From contig NZ_AP025226.1 in assembly GCF_020886315.1 (NCBI RefSeq), forward strand, positions 2,134,001-2,198,000: a stretch of DNA of 64,000 bases, written 5' to 3'. The number at the start of each line of letters is the position of its first letter. Within the stretch, counting starts at the first letter, position 1. The notes below the pieces were generated by a model that made no database searches, was not told the origin of the DNA, and saw nothing but the letters and a program-made list of their open reading frames with translations. Both the position numbers and the translations under genes were made by a program. This stretch comes from Saccharolobus caldissimus. GTDB lineage: Archaea > Thermoproteota > Thermoprotei_A > Sulfolobales > Sulfolobaceae. This document shows, piece after piece, positions 1 through 10,700 of the stretch.

Positions 1-2
1 GT

Positions 3-1787
3 AAGTCAAGTAAGGGATATTTTGCAATGAGTGTAGCTAGGAGGGTTATAGATTTTTATGAGCAGTACTTTGAAATACCTTACCAATTACCGAAAGTACA
101 CCTAATTCAAGTTCCTGAATTTGCCGCAGGGGCTATGGAGAATTGGGGGGCTATTACTTTTAGGGAGAGTGCTTTGTTGGCTGATGATTCTTCTTCTGTT
201 TATCAGAGGTTTAGGGTTGCTGAGGTTGTTGCTCATGAGTTGGCCCATCAATGGTTTGGTAATTTGGTTACTTTGAAGTGGTGGGATGACTTATGGTTAA
301 ATGAAAGCTTCGCAACATTTATGGCATATAAAAGCTTAAAGGATATATTTCCGCAATGGGACAGTGAAGGAGCGTTTATATTTGCGGAAACCTTGAGTGC
401 CCTAGAAAAGGATTCTTTGTCTACTACTCATCCCATTGAGGCTAGGGTTAGGGATGTTTTTGAGATTGAGCAGTTGTTTGATGATATTAGTTATGGTAAG
501 GGTGCTAGTGTTTTGCGTATGGTTGAGGGTTTTGTTGGTTTTGATGTTTTTAGGAGGGGTGTTGTTAATTATCTTAAGAGGTTTTCCTTTTCCAATGCTC
601 AAGGTTCTGATTTTTGGAATTCCATTTCCGAAGTTTCCGGTAGTAATGTTTCAGATATAATGGAGGATTGGATAACAAAACCAGGCTACCCCATCATTTA
701 CGTTAAAATAGATGGTAAGTCTATAGAATTTTTACAAAAAAGATTTTCATTAATTGGTGAATATGATACTATATATAAAGTTCCTTTAACATACGAGGTT
801 AACGGTAAATTTGAGAAACTTATATTTGATAGGCGAAATATTAAGATTAATAGTGATGATGAGATTAGAAGTATAAAGGTAAATATTAATAGATCAGGTT
901 TCTATAGAGTTTTATACGATTCTATAAGTTTAGCCTTATCAACTAAACTTAATAGATATGAGGAATTGGGTCTTGTAAATGACTATTGGAATTTCCTTTT
1001 AGCATTGCTTGTTAATTTTAAAACATATTATGATATAATTAATATCTTTATTAATACTACAAATCCCTTCGTGACTAGAGAAATTACATCGCAACTTTTA
1101 ACTTTATATTTGATTGATCCTAAGAAATATTATAAAATTTCAAGAGATTTTCTAGTTAGTCAATACAAGGTATATAAGAATTTAACTGATGATCTAAGTA
1201 AGTTAGCCTACTCTGATGTGTTAAAAACCTTATCTTATATTGATGAAGATTTTGCATTAGGTTTATCCAATTTGTTCTCAGAATATGATAAATTAGATAG
1301 TAATATTAAAGAAGCTGTAGCTATTGCATATGCTGTAGCTACTGGTGATTTTTCTACTTTAGTAAATAAATATAACTCATATAATTTAGATGAAGAGAAA
1401 GGTAAAATATTAAGTGCAATATCTTCTATTCGTGATAAATCAATAGTAGATAAGGTAATTCCATTAATATTTAACAGAACTATAAAGATTCAAGATGCTC
1501 CTTTTGTAATCTCGTCACTTCTTAGAAGTCCATACGTTAGAGATGAAGCTTGTAAATATATTAAGGATAATTTCGACCAATTAAAGCAATTTATAAGCAC
1601 AGCTTATGGAGGACCTTGGGCAATAGGTCGTCTAATAAGGGCTATGGTTATGTGTGGTGTAGATAATCCTAACGAGACCATAAACTTTCTAGAAAAAATA
1701 AGGTTTAAAGATATTAGTAGACCAATAAATGAAGTTGAAGAATGGATTAAGATATATTCTAGGGTTAAAGAATTTAATGTAGAATGA
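3..1787 (+). CDS. M1-family zinc aminopeptidase, 5' end outside window
   Basis: This is a zinc aminopeptidase of the M1 family, related to tricorn-interacting factor and Sulfolobus Ape2, which removes N-terminal residues from peptides in the cytoplasm. Counting from the ATG at 27, the exopeptidase signature GAMEN is at residues 35-39, the zinc site HELAH at 70-74 with the third ligand Glu93, and the catalytic Tyr at about 156. A helical C-terminal domain follows. The frame stays open to base 3 with family-like sequence, so the true start lies left of the window and the ATG at 27 is internal. Codon use changes along the gene: the first third prefers TTG, GTT, GAG and AGG, the rest TTA and GTA. 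Confidence 0.93.
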   Translation, partial: KSSKGYFAMSVARRVIDFYEQYFEIPYQLPKVHLIQVPEFAAGAMENWGAITFRESALLADDSSSVYQRFRVAEVVAHELAHQWFGNLVTLKWWDDLWLNESFATFMAYKSLKDIFPQWDSEGAFIFAETLSALEKDSLSTTHPIEARVRDVFEIEQLFDDISYGKGASVLRMVEGFVGFDVFRRGVVNYLKRFSFSNAQGSDFWNSISEVSGSNVSDIMEDWITKPGYPIIYVKIDGKSIEFLQKRFSLIGEYDTIYKVPLTYEVNGKFEKLIFDRRNIKINSDDEIRSIKVNINRSGFYRVLYDSISLALSTKLNRYEELGLVNDYWNFLLALLVNFKTYYDIINIFINTTNPFVTREITSQLLTLYLIDPKKYYKISRDFLVSQYKVYKNLTDDLSKLAYSDVLKTLSYIDEDFALGLSNLFSEYDKLDSNIKEAVAIAYAVATGDFSTLVNKYNSYNLDEEKGKILSAISSIRDKSIVDKVIPLIFNRTIKIQDAPFVISSLLRSPYVRDEACKYIKDNFDQLKQFISTAYGGPWAIGRLIRAMVMCGVDNPNETINFLEKIRFKDISRPINEVEEWIKIYSRVKEFNVE

Positions 1788-1799
1788 GTTTTCTATTAT

Positions 1800-2942
1800 A
1801 TGTTAAATGTAATAGTTAATGGAAGTCATAGAAAGTCATACAATTTTCCATTCAGATATTTTTTCAGAATAATAATAAAACCTGAAAACTTATATAGAAG
1901 ACAAGGTACTCATATTGAAATTTTATTAGATACTAGTGAGTCAATGTGGTATAGCGAAATACCACCAGAATACGCTAGTTACGGGACTAATTGTAAAGTT
2001 ATTGATGGTGGAGAGATTTGCGAATATCCCGAATGGGTTTTTAAATACGTTAAGCCACCAAAAATTCAACAAGCATTAGAGGCGTTAAAGAGAATTTTAG
2101 AATATATCCCCGCAGATAATTATGTTAGTATATATACGTTTTCTGATGCAATTAAGCCTTTAGTTATAATGTCTTCTCCATCATATGCTTTATCTCAGTT
2201 AAATAATGTTCAGAGAGGTGCTCAAGAAACACACTTGTATAGAGCTTTAAATTTAATTAACGATGCAGATGAAATCATTGTAATAACTGATGGCACTCCC
2301 ACAGATTCCCCTTTATATGTGAAGAAGTTCAGTGGTAGAGTGATATTTGTAGGAGTTGGCAGATATTATAATGAAAATATTCTTAAAGCTTTGTCAGACC
2401 AGACTAACGGTATTTTACATCACGTGGACAATCTAGACGAACTATTTAAAATATTTACTGAATCCGTTAAAGAATATATAGGCGCACAAAAAGTAAAAGT
2501 TTTTCTTAGTTCAGAATTTCCAGTTAATTTAATAAATTACTATGACAATCCAATTAATTTAGGTACTTTGGAAGGTTTAGTTAGAATTTATGGATATATA
2601 GATCTTCCCCCTAACTTTAATGGAAAATTACTAGAAATTAGAGTAAAATATAATATTTTAAACAAAGAGGAAGAAATAGATAAGGAGTTATATATTACAA
2701 CTGCAAATAATAAGGACGATTTTATTAAAAATATAGACCAAGATATTATAGCTGAAGGGATATGGTATTATAATTTAAGAAATTTAAGTATATCCAATTT
2801 TGATCAAACTATTAAAATTATGCAGAACATTGCAGAAAGTACTAGGAAAATGGATCTTTTAGAATACACTAGGAGATTAGCTGAAAGTAAGGATGATACT
2901 AAGAGGCTAAATAGTGAAGTTACGAGAAGATTAAGGGGATAA
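1800..2942 (+). CDS. von Willebrand factor A (vWA) domain protein
   Basis: The protein has 380 residues and a vWA domain from about residue 38. The metal-ion-dependent adhesion motif DxSxS is intact at residues 44-48 (DTSES), and the later VITDGTPTDS segment fits the second MIDAS part. vWA domains bind protein partners through a metal ion. The C-terminal half is probably a beta domain followed by helices. No signal peptide or membrane segment is visible, so a cytoplasmic role is likely. The gene starts 12 bases after the aminopeptidase stop, and its last 12 bases overlap the end of the opposing membrane kinase gene. vWA proteins often work with such kinases, but a functional link here is inference. 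Confidence 0.85.
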   Translation: MLNVIVNGSHRKSYNFPFRYFFRIIIKPENLYRRQGTHIEILLDTSESMWYSEIPPEYASYGTNCKVIDGGEICEYPEWVFKYVKPPKIQQALEALKRILEYIPADNYVSIYTFSDAIKPLVIMSSPSYALSQLNNVQRGAQETHLYRALNLINDADEIIVITDGTPTDSPLYVKKFSGRVIFVGVGRYYNENILKALSDQTNGILHHVDNLDELFKIFTESVKEYIGAQKVKVFLSSEFPVNLINYYDNPINLGTLEGLVRIYGYIDLPPNFNGKLLEIRVKYNILNKEEEIDKELYITTANNKDDFIKNIDQDIIAEGIWYYNLRNLSISNFDQTIKIMQNIAESTRKMDLLEYTRRLAESKDDTKRLNSEVTRRLRG

Positions 2943-4631
2943 ATTTCTTTTTATCGTTTCTTTTATTTGTGTTGCAGAAGGTCTTTGAATAGGGATTGGA
3001 TTTAGTGTTTGAAGTATTAGGTTTAATAACCAGCTAGGTACGTTACTAGTCTTTGGCAACAAGGGGATAAAATATTTCTTAGCAACATTCAAATACTGTA
3101 TAAAATTTCCTCCACGTAAATATTCTTCTATCGCTTTTTCTATAGTCTCGTAATACTCTTTCGGAAAGACGTAAGAATTATATAATAGTCTATAAGCAGT
3201 ACTACCTAATGCAAATATATCCATTGTAGGTTGGGCACCTTGATTTTTTAGTAACGCCGCCTCTATTTGTTCATAAGGGCAATAATACTCTGTGAAGTCA
3301 TCCACTTTCTCCCCTATTTTTTTAGCTGAGCCTAGGTCACCTAATTTTATTTTTACGTTTCCTTTTATTAAATTTCTAATTATTTCCACTTCCTCTTTCC
3401 CAGGATTTATATTAAAATATATGTTTTGGGGTTTAATATCTAAATGTACATATCCAGAATTATGTATCACTTCTAGTGCCTTTGATACTTCCATCATTAT
3501 TATTGCAACTATTTTATACCAATTATAAGAATGCTGAATATTGTTTAACAAATCAAGTGCAGTTCCCCCTTCCATATACTCCATAACAATATATGGGGGT
3601 TTATTTAAGTATAATAATGAGTCTCCCTTTTGAATCTTAATTATATTTTCAACATTTATCTCACTAATACCATATAATTTTACTACATTTTCACTTTTTG
3701 AAGATATTTCTTGCAAATTAATAAATTCCTTTCCTAAATCAAGAATTAAATTGTTGACACTAACTCTAGTCTGTCCGACGTTATTTTTTTCCACTTTTGG
3801 AATTTTCATAGCAAAGACCTTATTATCCTTAACTACCTTTAAAACATACGAGTTCCCGCCTATACCTATTACATCAATTACCCTATACTCCCCTATGATT
3901 CTTCCAATCCATATCTTAGGGTTCCACTGATTAATAGGGGGTATATTCATAGTTTTTGTAAAGTAAATTGTTAATGTATCATTATTTATTACTCCTCTTT
4001 CTGGATTAGGAATATATATGTCATTATTTATTATTACTCTATCAACGTAGAAACTCTCACCATATCTTGCATTAATCTTTACAATTTCAGAAGTAAATGT
4101 ATACTTATTACCGTCTATTACAATAGTCCACGGTACTTTCTTTGGTAATCCATATACTTTTATTTTAATATTAAAAGTTAAACTTCTCTTACTTCTCCAT
4201 CCTAATAATTGTAATAAATTTCCAATTTCATAGAAACCTATTAAAAGAGAGTCAGATAAGTTAGGTGGAAGTAATAATATTTTATTAAATATTTTCTGAT
4301 ATAAATAGTAAGAAAGTAAAATTACAGATAAAGATATGGGTATTATAGCATAAACCTTTCTTCTATCGTGATAAGCCTTATAGAGAAAAACTGAGCCTAA
4401 TAGGTATGCTAAACTAGAAAATAATATATTATACGGTATTGAGGGGAAGAAGAGGGGAAAATATATGGAAAAAGTAAATAAAATTCCTGCCAATGTTGAA
4501 TATCCAATTGATTCTAAAGAGCCTAAAGCTATTCCGTATAATAAATATCCAAGGAATGGTATTATGATGGAGACAAGTATTCCTGCTTTTGCAATTTTTG
4601 CTTTGGTTTCAGCGTTTTTTCCTCTTCTCAT
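2931..4631 (-). CDS. Membrane-anchored eukaryotic-type Ser/Thr protein kinase
   Basis: This is a 566-residue protein kinase of the archaeal eukaryotic-like group. About four membrane segments lie in residues 15-120. A beta-rich segment follows (about 150-228), and the kinase domain runs from about 248 to the end. Visible motifs are the glycine loop near 255-262, the ATP-binding Lys276 in FAMKIPK, the catalytic loop HLDIKPQN with Asp398 (the usual HRD arginine is Leu), and a DLG metal site with Asp432 in place of DFG. All residues needed for phosphotransfer appear present. The N-terminal membrane part with a linker domain suggests a sensor. It converges on the vWA gene with a 12-base overlap. 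Confidence 0.9.
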   Translation of the reverse strand: MRRGKNAETKAKIAKAGILVSIIIPFLGYLLYGIALGSLESIGYSTLAGILFTFSIYFPLFFPSIPYNILFSSLAYLLGSVFLYKAYHDRRKVYAIIPISLSVILLSYYLYQKIFNKILLLPPNLSDSLLIGFYEIGNLLQLLGWRSKRSLTFNIKIKVYGLPKKVPWTIVIDGNKYTFTSEIVKINARYGESFYVDRVIINNDIYIPNPERGVINNDTLTIYFTKTMNIPPINQWNPKIWIGRIIGEYRVIDVIGIGGNSYVLKVVKDNKVFAMKIPKVEKNNVGQTRVSVNNLILDLGKEFINLQEISSKSENVVKLYGISEINVENIIKIQKGDSLLYLNKPPYIVMEYMEGGTALDLLNNIQHSYNWYKIVAIIMMEVSKALEVIHNSGYVHLDIKPQNIYFNINPGKEEVEIIRNLIKGNVKIKLGDLGSAKKIGEKVDDFTEYYCPYEQIEAALLKNQGAQPTMDIFALGSTAYRLLYNSYVFPKEYYETIEKAIEEYLRGGNFIQYLNVAKKYFIPLLPKTSNVPSWLLNLILQTLNPIPIQRPSATQIKETIKRNLSP

Positions 4632-4658
4632 TATGATTAACTTATGTCTAAATTAATC

Positions 4659-5327
4659 TTATATTTTTGGTAAGTTCCTCGATAGGTTGTTATAATCGTA
4701 GTTAATCCATTGTAACAAATTTTTGCATACTATTCTGAAAATATCTGATCTACTATCATTAATTACGTTATTGGCCCAAGAAGGCACCCAGCCCATTATA
4801 TGGGTAGTCATGAAATTTATTTCATCACTAATTGTCTTGAATGGGTTTTTATTTAATTTCCTTAATTCGTACTCCTCTTTAACTAAAAAAGACATAAATG
4901 CTAAAATTGTTGATATATGATCTATTTCATGAACGAAGTTTCTATCTAACTTAGTTACTATACCTCTTAATCGATAAAATTTTACTATATCACTATATTT
5001 AAAAAGTGCTATTTTCTCACCTAAATTTACGAATATTTGCTTACTTTCTACTGGAGTTAATGGTTTGTTTCCAAAACCAGCAAGAAACAGAGTAGAATAT
5101 TCTATAAGATAATCTTTCTTTTCTATGCTTTCGAATTTCTTCCTTATTTCTAACGTATCTACATTAGATAATTGCTTTAGTATTTCTCTAAAATTTTCAT
5201 CTATCTTGTTAATTTTCTCAATCATCTGATTATATTCGTTATCCTCAATTTTATATAAAAAAATTTCTGAGAATAAGTCGTATATATAAAATCTTAATAG
5301 AGTTAAATCCATTAATGAAAGTGACAT
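4659..5327 (-). CDS. TorD/DmsD-type molybdoenzyme assembly chaperone
   Basis: The 222-residue all-helical protein resembles the TorD/NarJ chaperones that bind the Tat leader of a molybdoenzyme and hold it until the cofactor is inserted. Supporting features are the LIEYSTLFLAGFGNKPLTPVES segment, which matches the family's E-Y-xx-LF ... P-x-ES pattern, and the DHISTILAFM segment, which matches the conserved D/E-H-x2-x-E-L-x-FM motif. It is the last gene of the operon and starts 6 bases after the stop of the Fe-S subunit gene, where such chaperones are usually found. The identity is inferred from motifs and context. Confidence 0.8.
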   Translation of the reverse strand: MSLSLMDLTLLRFYIYDLFSEIFLYKIEDNEYNQMIEKINKIDENFREILKQLSNVDTLEIRKKFESIEKKDYLIEYSTLFLAGFGNKPLTPVESKQIFVNLGEKIALFKYSDIVKFYRLRGIVTKLDRNFVHEIDHISTILAFMSFLVKEEYELRKLNKNPFKTISDEINFMTTHIMGWVPSWANNVINDSRSDIFRIVCKNLLQWINYDYNNLSRNLPKI

Positions 5328-5333
5328 AAAAAG

Positions 5334-6182
5334 TCACTGACTTGTTTGCGAATTATTTCCTTCAGTATATGTTGAGTTATTTCCTTGAGAACCCAATTGT
5401 ACTACTCCATTTGCAGTCCAAACATTATAGTATTCTTCTTGAGAAAGTAGTTCTATATCGTTATCTGCCGCATATTCACTTCTCCACGGTAAATAACCGC
5501 TAGCTGGTTCTGCTCCAGTCTCTGGACCTAATACGAAACCACCCTTATCTATAAATAGTATATTACCAGGATCTGTGGGGTCTAACCTATTAGCCCATAT
5601 TCTGGCTTGCACCATACATCCGTGTATGCAAGCTGGTATTCTTTCCTCTGGAGGTAAATTAGGATCATAAATCCTATCAAAGCAATGAGTACATTTTTTA
5701 ACTACGCCTTCTAATGGATCAAAGAATCTATTTCCGTATGGACATCCGTATATACAATATTTACATCCTATACACTTTGTGTAATCTACCAATACTATTC
5801 CGTCCTCTATTCTCTTAAATGTAGCACCTACTGGACATACTGGTACACAAGGTGCATTTAAGCAGTGGAAGCAGTTTATGGGTATATTATATACCTTAGT
5901 CTGTGGCCAATTTCCGACTTCTATATAAAGTACTCTAAGCCAGAACATGACGTCTAAGTCTCCATAGGGATTTACATCTGGCAATGGTCCAAACATTCCA
6001 GATGTATTCCATTCCTTGCACGACATCTGGCAACCTCCGCATCCAAAGCATTTATTAAGATCTGTTATTATGGCATAATTTACATTAGGAGTGAAGGGTA
6101 GTTTATATTGAACGCCTCCTTGATATATGTTTAAGGTTATTTGATTTTGATTACTATTTGAGGACATATCCATCACCTTCAT
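5334..6182 (-). CDS. Four-cluster [4Fe-4S] electron-transfer subunit (DmsB/TtrB/SreB type)
   Basis: This 282-residue protein carries electrons between the membrane anchor and the molybdenum subunit. Four cysteine groups are visible in order: [35 protein letters not shown], and CTHC followed after a loop by CIHGC. This is the layout of DmsB-like subunits with four [4Fe-4S] clusters. It has no Tat leader of its own, so it would be exported together with the catalytic subunit. Its ATG overlaps the catalytic subunit stop by four bases (ATGA type), which points to translational coupling. Confidence 0.92.
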   Translation of the reverse strand: MKVMDMSSNSNQNQITLNIYQGGVQYKLPFTPNVNYAIITDLNKCFGCGGCQMSCKEWNTSGMFGPLPDVNPYGDLDVMFWLRVLYIEVGNWPQTKVYNIPINCFHCLNAPCVPVCPVGATFKRIEDGIVLVDYTKCIGCKYCIYGCPYGNRFFDPLEGVVKKCTHCFDRIYDPNLPPEERIPACIHGCMVQARIWANRLDPTDPGNILFIDKGGFVLGPETGAEPASGYLPWRSEYAADNDIELLSQEEYYNVWTANGVVQLGSQGNNSTYTEGNNSQTSQ

Positions 6183-9100
6183 GAAGACATGGGTTCAGAT
6201 GCGAACCCGTACCTAACTTTATAATTACCAATTACATAACCATTTTGTGCCAAGGAATTAGGAGCGACGAAGCTCCATATAGAGGTATTCTGTATATAGT
6301 TTGCATTAAATCTTAGATGTGGTATATCTACTGGCTGAGCGAAGGTAGGAGATGATATGTTTCCTACGCTTATTCTACCACCCATTTGGCTTAATATTAC
6401 GTCAAGGATGTTTTGATTACTGAAGTCCTTACCCATATAAATGAATGTGTTAGCTGTAACTTGAACTCTATTAGTCGTAGCTTTTCCCACTATTTTTATT
6501 CTACTATCGTGCCATGCAGTTTGACCAGTTATTGGATCTAAATTCATTATGGGGAAAGCCTTATCATTTTCTGGAGTCAACTTCCCTCCTCTAGATTGTG
6601 GCATATATGCTATATTTGCCCAGTTATTTAATATACTATATTTCACTTGTGGTGACGACTCTGTTTGACTCCTAAATCCTGGTAAAGCTTGTGCAGATAC
6701 TACCACCCATGCTGAGCCAGGTCTCGTAGCCTCATCTAAAAACGCTATTGCAGTGAGCTGTGTTCTTAATCCACCAGCCCATGGTTCATTTATTGCCTCA
6801 AAAGTTACAAAATCACCACTTTCAATTCCCATAGATTTAACGTAAGGATCTTCCTTACTTAACATAACTGGAGTGTAAGGCATTATAGCAGTAAGCCAAG
6901 GAACAGTAAACGACCACGAGTGATACATTCTGTCATGTCTTCTGACGAAGAAAGTTAGTGGATACTCACTTAGATTAATTCCATCTGATGTTATTTCGGA
7001 TTGCCATGTAGGTGGTGGGTAATATCCTCCGAAAGGTTTGTGATAGTCCAGCATATTTTTCTTTAACGCTTGCCCGTAGTTATCATTAGGCGGTATTGAT
7101 TGGACTAAGAAATTTTGGTTACCCGTGAGTTTATAATAATAATAATATGCTGCATTATAGCCTTTCCATTTACCTGCTGCAGCTAATCTGAACTTTTGTA
7201 GATATTCAAGGTATATTTTATGAATCCAGGGTAATCCCACATTTCCATAACCTCCAGGTACAAAAGCTCCCCATCCTCTAAAGTAGAACATATTCACGTT
7301 TCTCATATATCTAACTGAAGGCGGTAACACATATACAGCACCACCTTTTCCAACCTTTACTACTCCAGGATTAATATCATCTAGAGTCATTTGTCCATTA
7401 GCGTAGTTATTAATAATCATCTGTAGCATAGCTTTTAATAACGGTTGGAATTTAACTGGAATTCTAAAATAGTGTTCTATTCCAGAAGATCTGTTATTAG
7501 CAGCTATTTTATATGTTGTAGCAGTAGAGAATTGCTGATTAGATGGTATCTGAGATAATATTTGATTAATTATCGTGCTTTGATCCATACCAGTAGGAAC
7601 GAACGATGCATAAAGCTTTAGCTGCTGTGGGTTTGGAGAACTAACTCCCTCCTCATTTGCTAAAATATACTCAAAATTGTCTCCATAGCCTGCTAGTAGT
7701 GTTCCACTTTTTAGTATATACATACTAGTGGAGATTAAACCAGGTTGACCTTGTATTAATATTTGCTGTCCAGTTAGTGGATCACGTAAATTTATTGGAC
7801 TAATTAAAGGCAATCCAGTTACTGGATCTTGTTTAGTATAATGTGGATTATTTGAAGGATCTATGGATAAATTAGGATTGGCTTTTTGGTTAGGATACGC
7901 TCTAAGTAACCATAAAAGGGTTAATAGGAAATCTCCAGCACTTAATACTGGATATAGTGCAGGCAATGCGGGCCAATTTAATGAATCAGAAGGTCCTTGA
8001 GGTAAACTAGTTGGTCTATCAAAAGTAGAGTGAAATCCATAAATTTCAAGGAAGGACAAATCTGGAATTATTAGATCAACAACGTTATTAGTCTCCTGCA
8101 TAAACAGATCAATACTTATAGTAAATGGTATGTAGTAGTTTCCATTGGGATCCGTTTCTGTAACTTTTTGTAGTAAATCAGTAAGAGTATAAGCATTATT
8201 CCAATATGGTGCAGTTATATACCACATCATAGCTTGAATCTGATATGGAATAATTCCTAAATTTGCATACTTATTCATTAAATAAGCCGTATAAGCTACT
8301 GCTGAAATAGATCTTTGAGTAGTTAAAGGTATTTCCCAACTATAAGCTCTATCTACTAGTAATGGTCTCCCAGTTTTATATATAACTAAATCATCTGGAC
8401 CATCTGGGAATCCATATGGACCTGCTGGTACAACAGTTACTTTATTTATTTCTACAGTACCATCATTGTATATATATTCTTCTTTCAAAAATCCAGCCCT
8501 TCCACTAGCTTGAGGTTTAACTCCTGCTGTAGCTAGATCTGAATCTATAGATGGAGTGTTAGCTAATGGGTGTGGTGGTACTGCATGACCAGGGAAGTAA
8601 TGAGGATAAGGATATTTATATCCGTTCGCTCCAGGATTATCCCAGGCTCCTATCATTAATACGAGGTAGTAATATGATGCTGCTGACATAAATCCATTTG
8701 CATGAGCTGCTAATCCCCTCATGAAATAAATGGAGACTGGTCTTCCTATTACATAATCATGAAACCTTCCCAAGTAATCTACCCATTTTACAGGCTGATA
8801 TATCGCCTTCTGGAATGCAGCAACTGCGATCTCGTTAGCTATTCTCACTATTGTATTATGCGGAATTCCAGTTACGTTAGCAACATTTAATGCACCATAT
8901 TGAGCTGGCTGATCAGCTGGAGTATATGGATCGTAGTTCATTAATTCTGCTCTTAATAATTCAAATGCCGTAGTTACTGTTAACGTAATTGTATCGTTAC
9001 CTTTAGGCGATACGGGTACGGTGATTTTTATAGCAGGCACTTTAATAATTTGTCCATTCTTTAACTTATAGGGAATCTGGATGATGTTAGATAACATCTG

Positions 9101-10537
9101 CTCTGGCAATTCATCTAAAGTTAAGATAGGCATTACTCCATTCTGCCATGGAATATCAACATAGGCATAAATATTTCCATCATTTCCCAGTACTGCCTCT
9201 AACCATATATTTGCAGGGAAAGTTATAGAGACTGTCTTACCAGAGGATGTTGTTGCAGTAATTTTCTGTGAATTAGCATATAATGGATTCTTTACTGGCA
9301 TTCTTACATGTAATCCTACGTTGCTCTGAGCATTAGGGTCGGTTGGATCTAAAGCATCACCATTTTGAGGATTAGGATTAACTATAACAAGCCATGATAG
9401 GTTTGTGTAATATCTTAAGAAATCTTCATCTATATGAGGAAATACTGCTGTATTAGGTATATCACCAAATTGTGGAAGTTGAATCACTTGACCGTTTGGC
9501 GATATGGTTTGCATTATTAATTGTCCATTACTAGGATCATAGGATGGTGTCACTGGTTGCAATGTTATTGGATTTAAAACCTTCTTTCCTTGAGATACTT
9601 TATAAACGTAATAATGAAAATCTACTAATACTCTTATCCATCCCATTGCGAGCGCTCCGTCTGTTGCAGGATTAACGTAAAGATGCTCATCAGATACGCT
9701 ATAGAAACCAAACCTCTCTGGAGCTATAGTAAGAACTTTTCCACCATTCTCTCTAATTCTCGCAATTATTCTTCTCATCCAATTAGGAAAGTGGTCTCCA
9801 GCAAGCCCTGCTAAAATGAAATATTGAGCCCTTTCCTCATCTGGTCCTGCGTATTCCCAAACTGGTGCTCCAGTGATATATACACCCGCAGTATACACGT
9901 TCATGGAACAAAATCCACCATGAGCCCCAGCATTTGCTGTACCAAAATTCCCAGCAAAGAAACCAGCGGTTATTCCTGGTATTAGTTGATCTCTACCCTG
10001 GAAAAATGCTAGTGCGTGAGGATTAGTCTCCCTTATTTTTAATAATCCTGGAAAATTTGATATTCCCAATTGAGAAGGATTTAATCCTAGTTTTGACCAT
10101 GACTGTGCATTAACTCCATTTATAATTATATCATATGCAGTATCATAATCTATAGCAATCCACTGCCCCGATCCTCTTGGACCAGCCCTTAGTAATGGAT
10201 ACCTTAATCTAGCTGGTGTGAAATAGTAAAATACATCAGCTGCACCTCTAGGGCATACCCCTCCATCATTTATATGCCATCCTATAGTGCCAGTTACAAA
10301 TCTAGGATAGCCTTCCGGTGTTCTTACCACTTGTATTGCACACCTGCCTAAACATTGGAAACAATTAGTGTAAACTATTTCATCTGACGGATAATTTAGC
10401 GTATAATTGACGTCATTCGTAGCCGAGCTAAATATTTTATCTATTACCGGTGGAGCTTCGAAAAGCAAAGCTGTAGTTATAGCTGTAGCTCCAGTTATTT
10501 TAAGAAAGTCACGTCTAGTTAGCTTTAGCTGGCTCAT
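6179..10537 (-). CDS. Exported molybdenum-bisMGD oxidoreductase, catalytic subunit (TtrA/SreA-like)
   Basis: This 1452-residue enzyme of the DMSO reductase superfamily has a Tat leader (LTRRDFLK, residues 6-13) followed by a hydrophobic stretch, so it acts outside the membrane. A [4Fe-4S] ligand set Cys59-x2-Cys62-x3-Cys66-x28-Cys95 follows. Cys210 in AHGGFCSMN is the likely molybdenum ligand, and the segment around it looks most like tetrathionate and thiosulfate reductase catalytic subunits. The protein is several hundred residues longer than typical members, with large insertions around residues 320-500 and 720-1100. Neighbouring genes supply the Fe-S subunit, NrfD-type anchor and chaperone. 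The substrate could be elemental sulfur or polysulfide (as for the Acidianus Sre enzyme), tetrathionate or arsenate; the sequence alone does not decide. Confidence 0.9.
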   Translation of the reverse strand: MSQLKLTRRDFLKITGATAITTALLFEAPPVIDKIFSSATNDVNYTLNYPSDEIVYTNCFQCLGRCAIQVVRTPEGYPRFVTGTIGWHINDGGVCPRGAADVFYYFTPARLRYPLLRAGPRGSGQWIAIDYDTAYDIIINGVNAQSWSKLGLNPSQLGISNFPGLLKIRETNPHALAFFQGRDQLIPGITAGFFAGNFGTANAGAHGGFCSMNVYTAGVYITGAPVWEYAGPDEERAQYFILAGLAGDHFPNWMRRIIARIRENGGKVLTIAPERFGFYSVSDEHLYVNPATDGALAMGWIRVLVDFHYYVYKVSQGKKVLNPITLQPVTPSYDPSNGQLIMQTISPNGQVIQLPQFGDIPNTAVFPHIDEDFLRYYTNLSWLVIVNPNPQNGDALDPTDPNAQSNVGLHVRMPVKNPLYANSQKITATTSSGKTVSITFPANIWLEAVLGNDGNIYAYVDIPWQNGVMPILTLDELPEQMLSNIIQIPYKLKNGQIIKVPAIKITVPVSPKGNDTITLTVTTAFELLRAELMNYDPYTPADQPAQYGALNVANVTGIPHNTIVRIANEIAVAAFQKAIYQPVKWVDYLGRFHDYVIGRPVSIYFMRGLAAHANGFMSAASYYYLVLMIGAWDNPGANGYKYPYPHYFPGHAVPPHPLANTPSIDSDLATAGVKPQASGRAGFLKEEYIYNDGTVEINKVTVVPAGPYGFPDGPDDLVIYKTGRPLLVDRAYSWEIPLTTQRSISAVAYTAYLMNKYANLGIIPYQIQAMMWYITAPYWNNAYTLTDLLQKVTETDPNGNYYIPFTISIDLFMQETNNVVDLIIPDLSFLEIYGFHSTFDRPTSLPQGPSDSLNWPALPALYPVLSAGDFLLTLLWLLRAYPNQKANPNLSIDPSNNPHYTKQDPVTGLPLISPINLRDPLTGQQILIQGQPGLISTSMYILKSGTLLAGYGDNFEYILANEEGVSSPNPQQLKLYASFVPTGMDQSTIINQILSQIPSNQQFSTATTYKIAANNRSSGIEHYFRIPVKFQPLLKAMLQMIINNYANGQMTLDDINPGVVKVGKGGAVYVLPPSVRYMRNVNMFYFRGWGAFVPGGYGNVGLPWIHKIYLEYLQKFRLAAAGKWKGYNAAYYYYYKLTGNQNFLVQSIPPNDNYGQALKKNMLDYHKPFGGYYPPPTWQSEITSDGINLSEYPLTFFVRRHDRMYHSWSFTVPWLTAIMPYTPVMLSKEDPYVKSMGIESGDFVTFEAINEPWAGGLRTQLTAIAFLDEATRPGSAWVVVSAQALPGFRSQTESSPQVKYSILNNWANIAYMPQSRGGKLTPENDKAFPIMNLDPITGQTAWHDSRIKIVGKATTNRVQVTANTFIYMGKDFSNQNILDVILSQMGGRISVGNISSPTFAQPVDIPHLRFNANYIQNTSIWSFVAPNSLAQNGYVIGNYKVRYGFASEPMSS

Positions 10538-10700
10538 TTAGACCTATATAAAAGATACTTAATTTTTTTAAATAAGCATTCACTTCATTTTGTAGATATT
10601 ACTATTCATACATATTTCAGTTAAAATAAAATCTTTATTATTTATATTTAATATGAAATTTAAGATAATAAAAAATTTAAAAAGTTAAAATAAAAAATTA

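Noticed and set aside
402-660. Open frames overlapping the aminopeptidase gene on both strands
   Set aside because: They are shadows of the M1 peptidase, created by its G/T-rich codon use there.
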